Source of the DNA: Pseudovibrio brasiliensis | Lineage (GTDB): Bacteria; Pseudomonadota; Alphaproteobacteria; Rhizobiales; Stappiaceae | NCBI RefSeq assembly: GCF_018282095.1 | Contig: NZ_CP074126.1 | Location: forward strand, 1,498,501-1,562,500 | Length of the DNA: 64,000 nucleotides | Reading direction: 5' to 3' | Shown: positions 63,597-64,000 of the stretch, piece by piece | Numbering within the stretch: position 1 is the stretch's first letter | How the letters are laid out: each line of letters starts with the position of its first letter | Notes under the pieces: model-generated | The model's input: only the letters and a program-made list of their open reading frames with translations | Told to the model about the DNA's origin: nothing | The model's database searches: none | Program-made: the position numbers and the translations under genes

Positions 63597-64000
63597 ATGA
63601 GCACAGCAGGCACGGAAGCCTTTAAGGCGCGCCGCACATTCGCGATCATCTCTCACCCGGATGCCGGTAAAACCACACTCACAGAGAAGCTGCTTCTGGG
63701 TGGTGGTGCGATCCGCGCAGCGGGTCAGGTCCGCGCCCGTGGTGAGCGTCGCCGCGCCCGTTCTGACTGGATGAAGATTGAGCAGGAACGCGGCATCTCC
63801 GTTTCAAGTTCCGTGATGACCTTCGAGCGCAACGGCATCATCTATAACCTGTTGGATACGCCGGGCCACGAAGACTTTTCTGAAGACACCTACCGTACAC
63901 TGACAGCAGTGGACGCTGCGATCATGGTGATCGATGCTGCAAAAGGTATCGAGAGCCAGACCCGCAAACTGTTTGAGGTCTGCCGCCTGCGCGATATTCC
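63597..64000 (+). CDS. prfC: Peptide chain release factor 3 (N-terminal part)
   Basis: The first 134 residues of a translational GTPase run off the right edge. The G1 motif [10 protein letters not shown], the G2/switch I region with [11 protein letters not shown], and G3 DTPGHEDF are present, and the N-terminus ([20 protein letters not shown]) is that of RF3. RF3 recycles RF1 and RF2 from ribosomes in the cytoplasm. The start is a strong ATG with AAGGAGG just upstream. The C-terminal half lies outside the window. Confidence 0.94.
   Translation, partial: MSTAGTEAFKARRTFAIISHPDAGKTTLTEKLLLGGGAIRAAGQVRARGERRRARSDWMKIEQERGISVSSSVMTFERNGIIYNLLDTPGHEDFSEDTYRTLTAVDAAIMVIDAAKGIESQTRKLFEVCRLRDI

Noticed and set aside
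1-64000. CRISPR array
   Set aside because: I saw no regularly spaced repeats of the right size; the only arrays of repeats are the coding RTX repeats.

Overview
The window looks like chromosomal DNA of a marine alphaproteobacterium. I infer this from the alphaproteobacterial type of the tRNA-Phe fragment, moderate GC content, the gene families present, and the combination of a type VI secretion system (T6SS), an RTX protease and siderophore uptake. A Pseudovibrio or Stappiaceae relative is plausible, but this cannot be proved from the sequence alone.

Layout. 1-3926: end of an RND efflux pump (adaptor and permease), followed by 520 bp of decayed DNA with a long perfect inverted repeat. 4447-7161: a thioredoxin-like protein, then a secreted MRJP/dopachrome-tautomerase-like protein divergent from a LysR regulator. 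7360-8952: a small mobile-element remnant. It holds a C4-type antisense RNA module ahead of an 88-residue gene, a winged-helix protein typical of phages and islands, and a 48-nt 3' fragment of tRNA-Phe that looks like an attachment site.

9019-37930: a complete T6SS locus. tssM and tssA run leftward; tssB, C, E, F, G, tagH, tssJ, K, L, H, a sigma-54 activator (vasH type), a VasI-like protein and a pentapeptide-repeat protein run rightward. The gene order resembles the Vibrio cholerae type. Converging on these is a leftward payload region. It encodes Hcp with its own sigma-54 promoter, a three-gene set that looks like an uncharacterised membrane effector with a partner, and VgrG followed by a small protein, a PoNe-type DNase effector, its PoNi-type immunity protein, a PAAR tip protein and a DUF6931-like protein. 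The inferred regulatory loop is that the sigma-54 activator made by the structural operon drives hcp from a distant palindromic site.

38445-42436: a secreted YbaY-like protein and a 1111-residue RTX metalloprotease (serralysin type), preceded by a strongly initiated 35-codon open reading frame. 43420-47158: a four-gene siderophore ABC importer. 47308-53848: an MFS transporter, a three-gene glycan-modification set (GT39, GT2, YdjC-type deacetylase), a double GNAT acetyltransferase and a small membrane protein. 54034-58461: a pentulose kinase, a fucose-isomerase-like enzyme and a LacI regulator, with a matching palindromic operator in front of the kinase. 58731-64000: an NTF2-like protein, a secreted trypsin-like protease, a secreted protein possibly related to bacterial RNase A-like toxins, a DUF6058-like protein, a chemoreceptor, and the start of prfC (release factor 3), which runs off the window.
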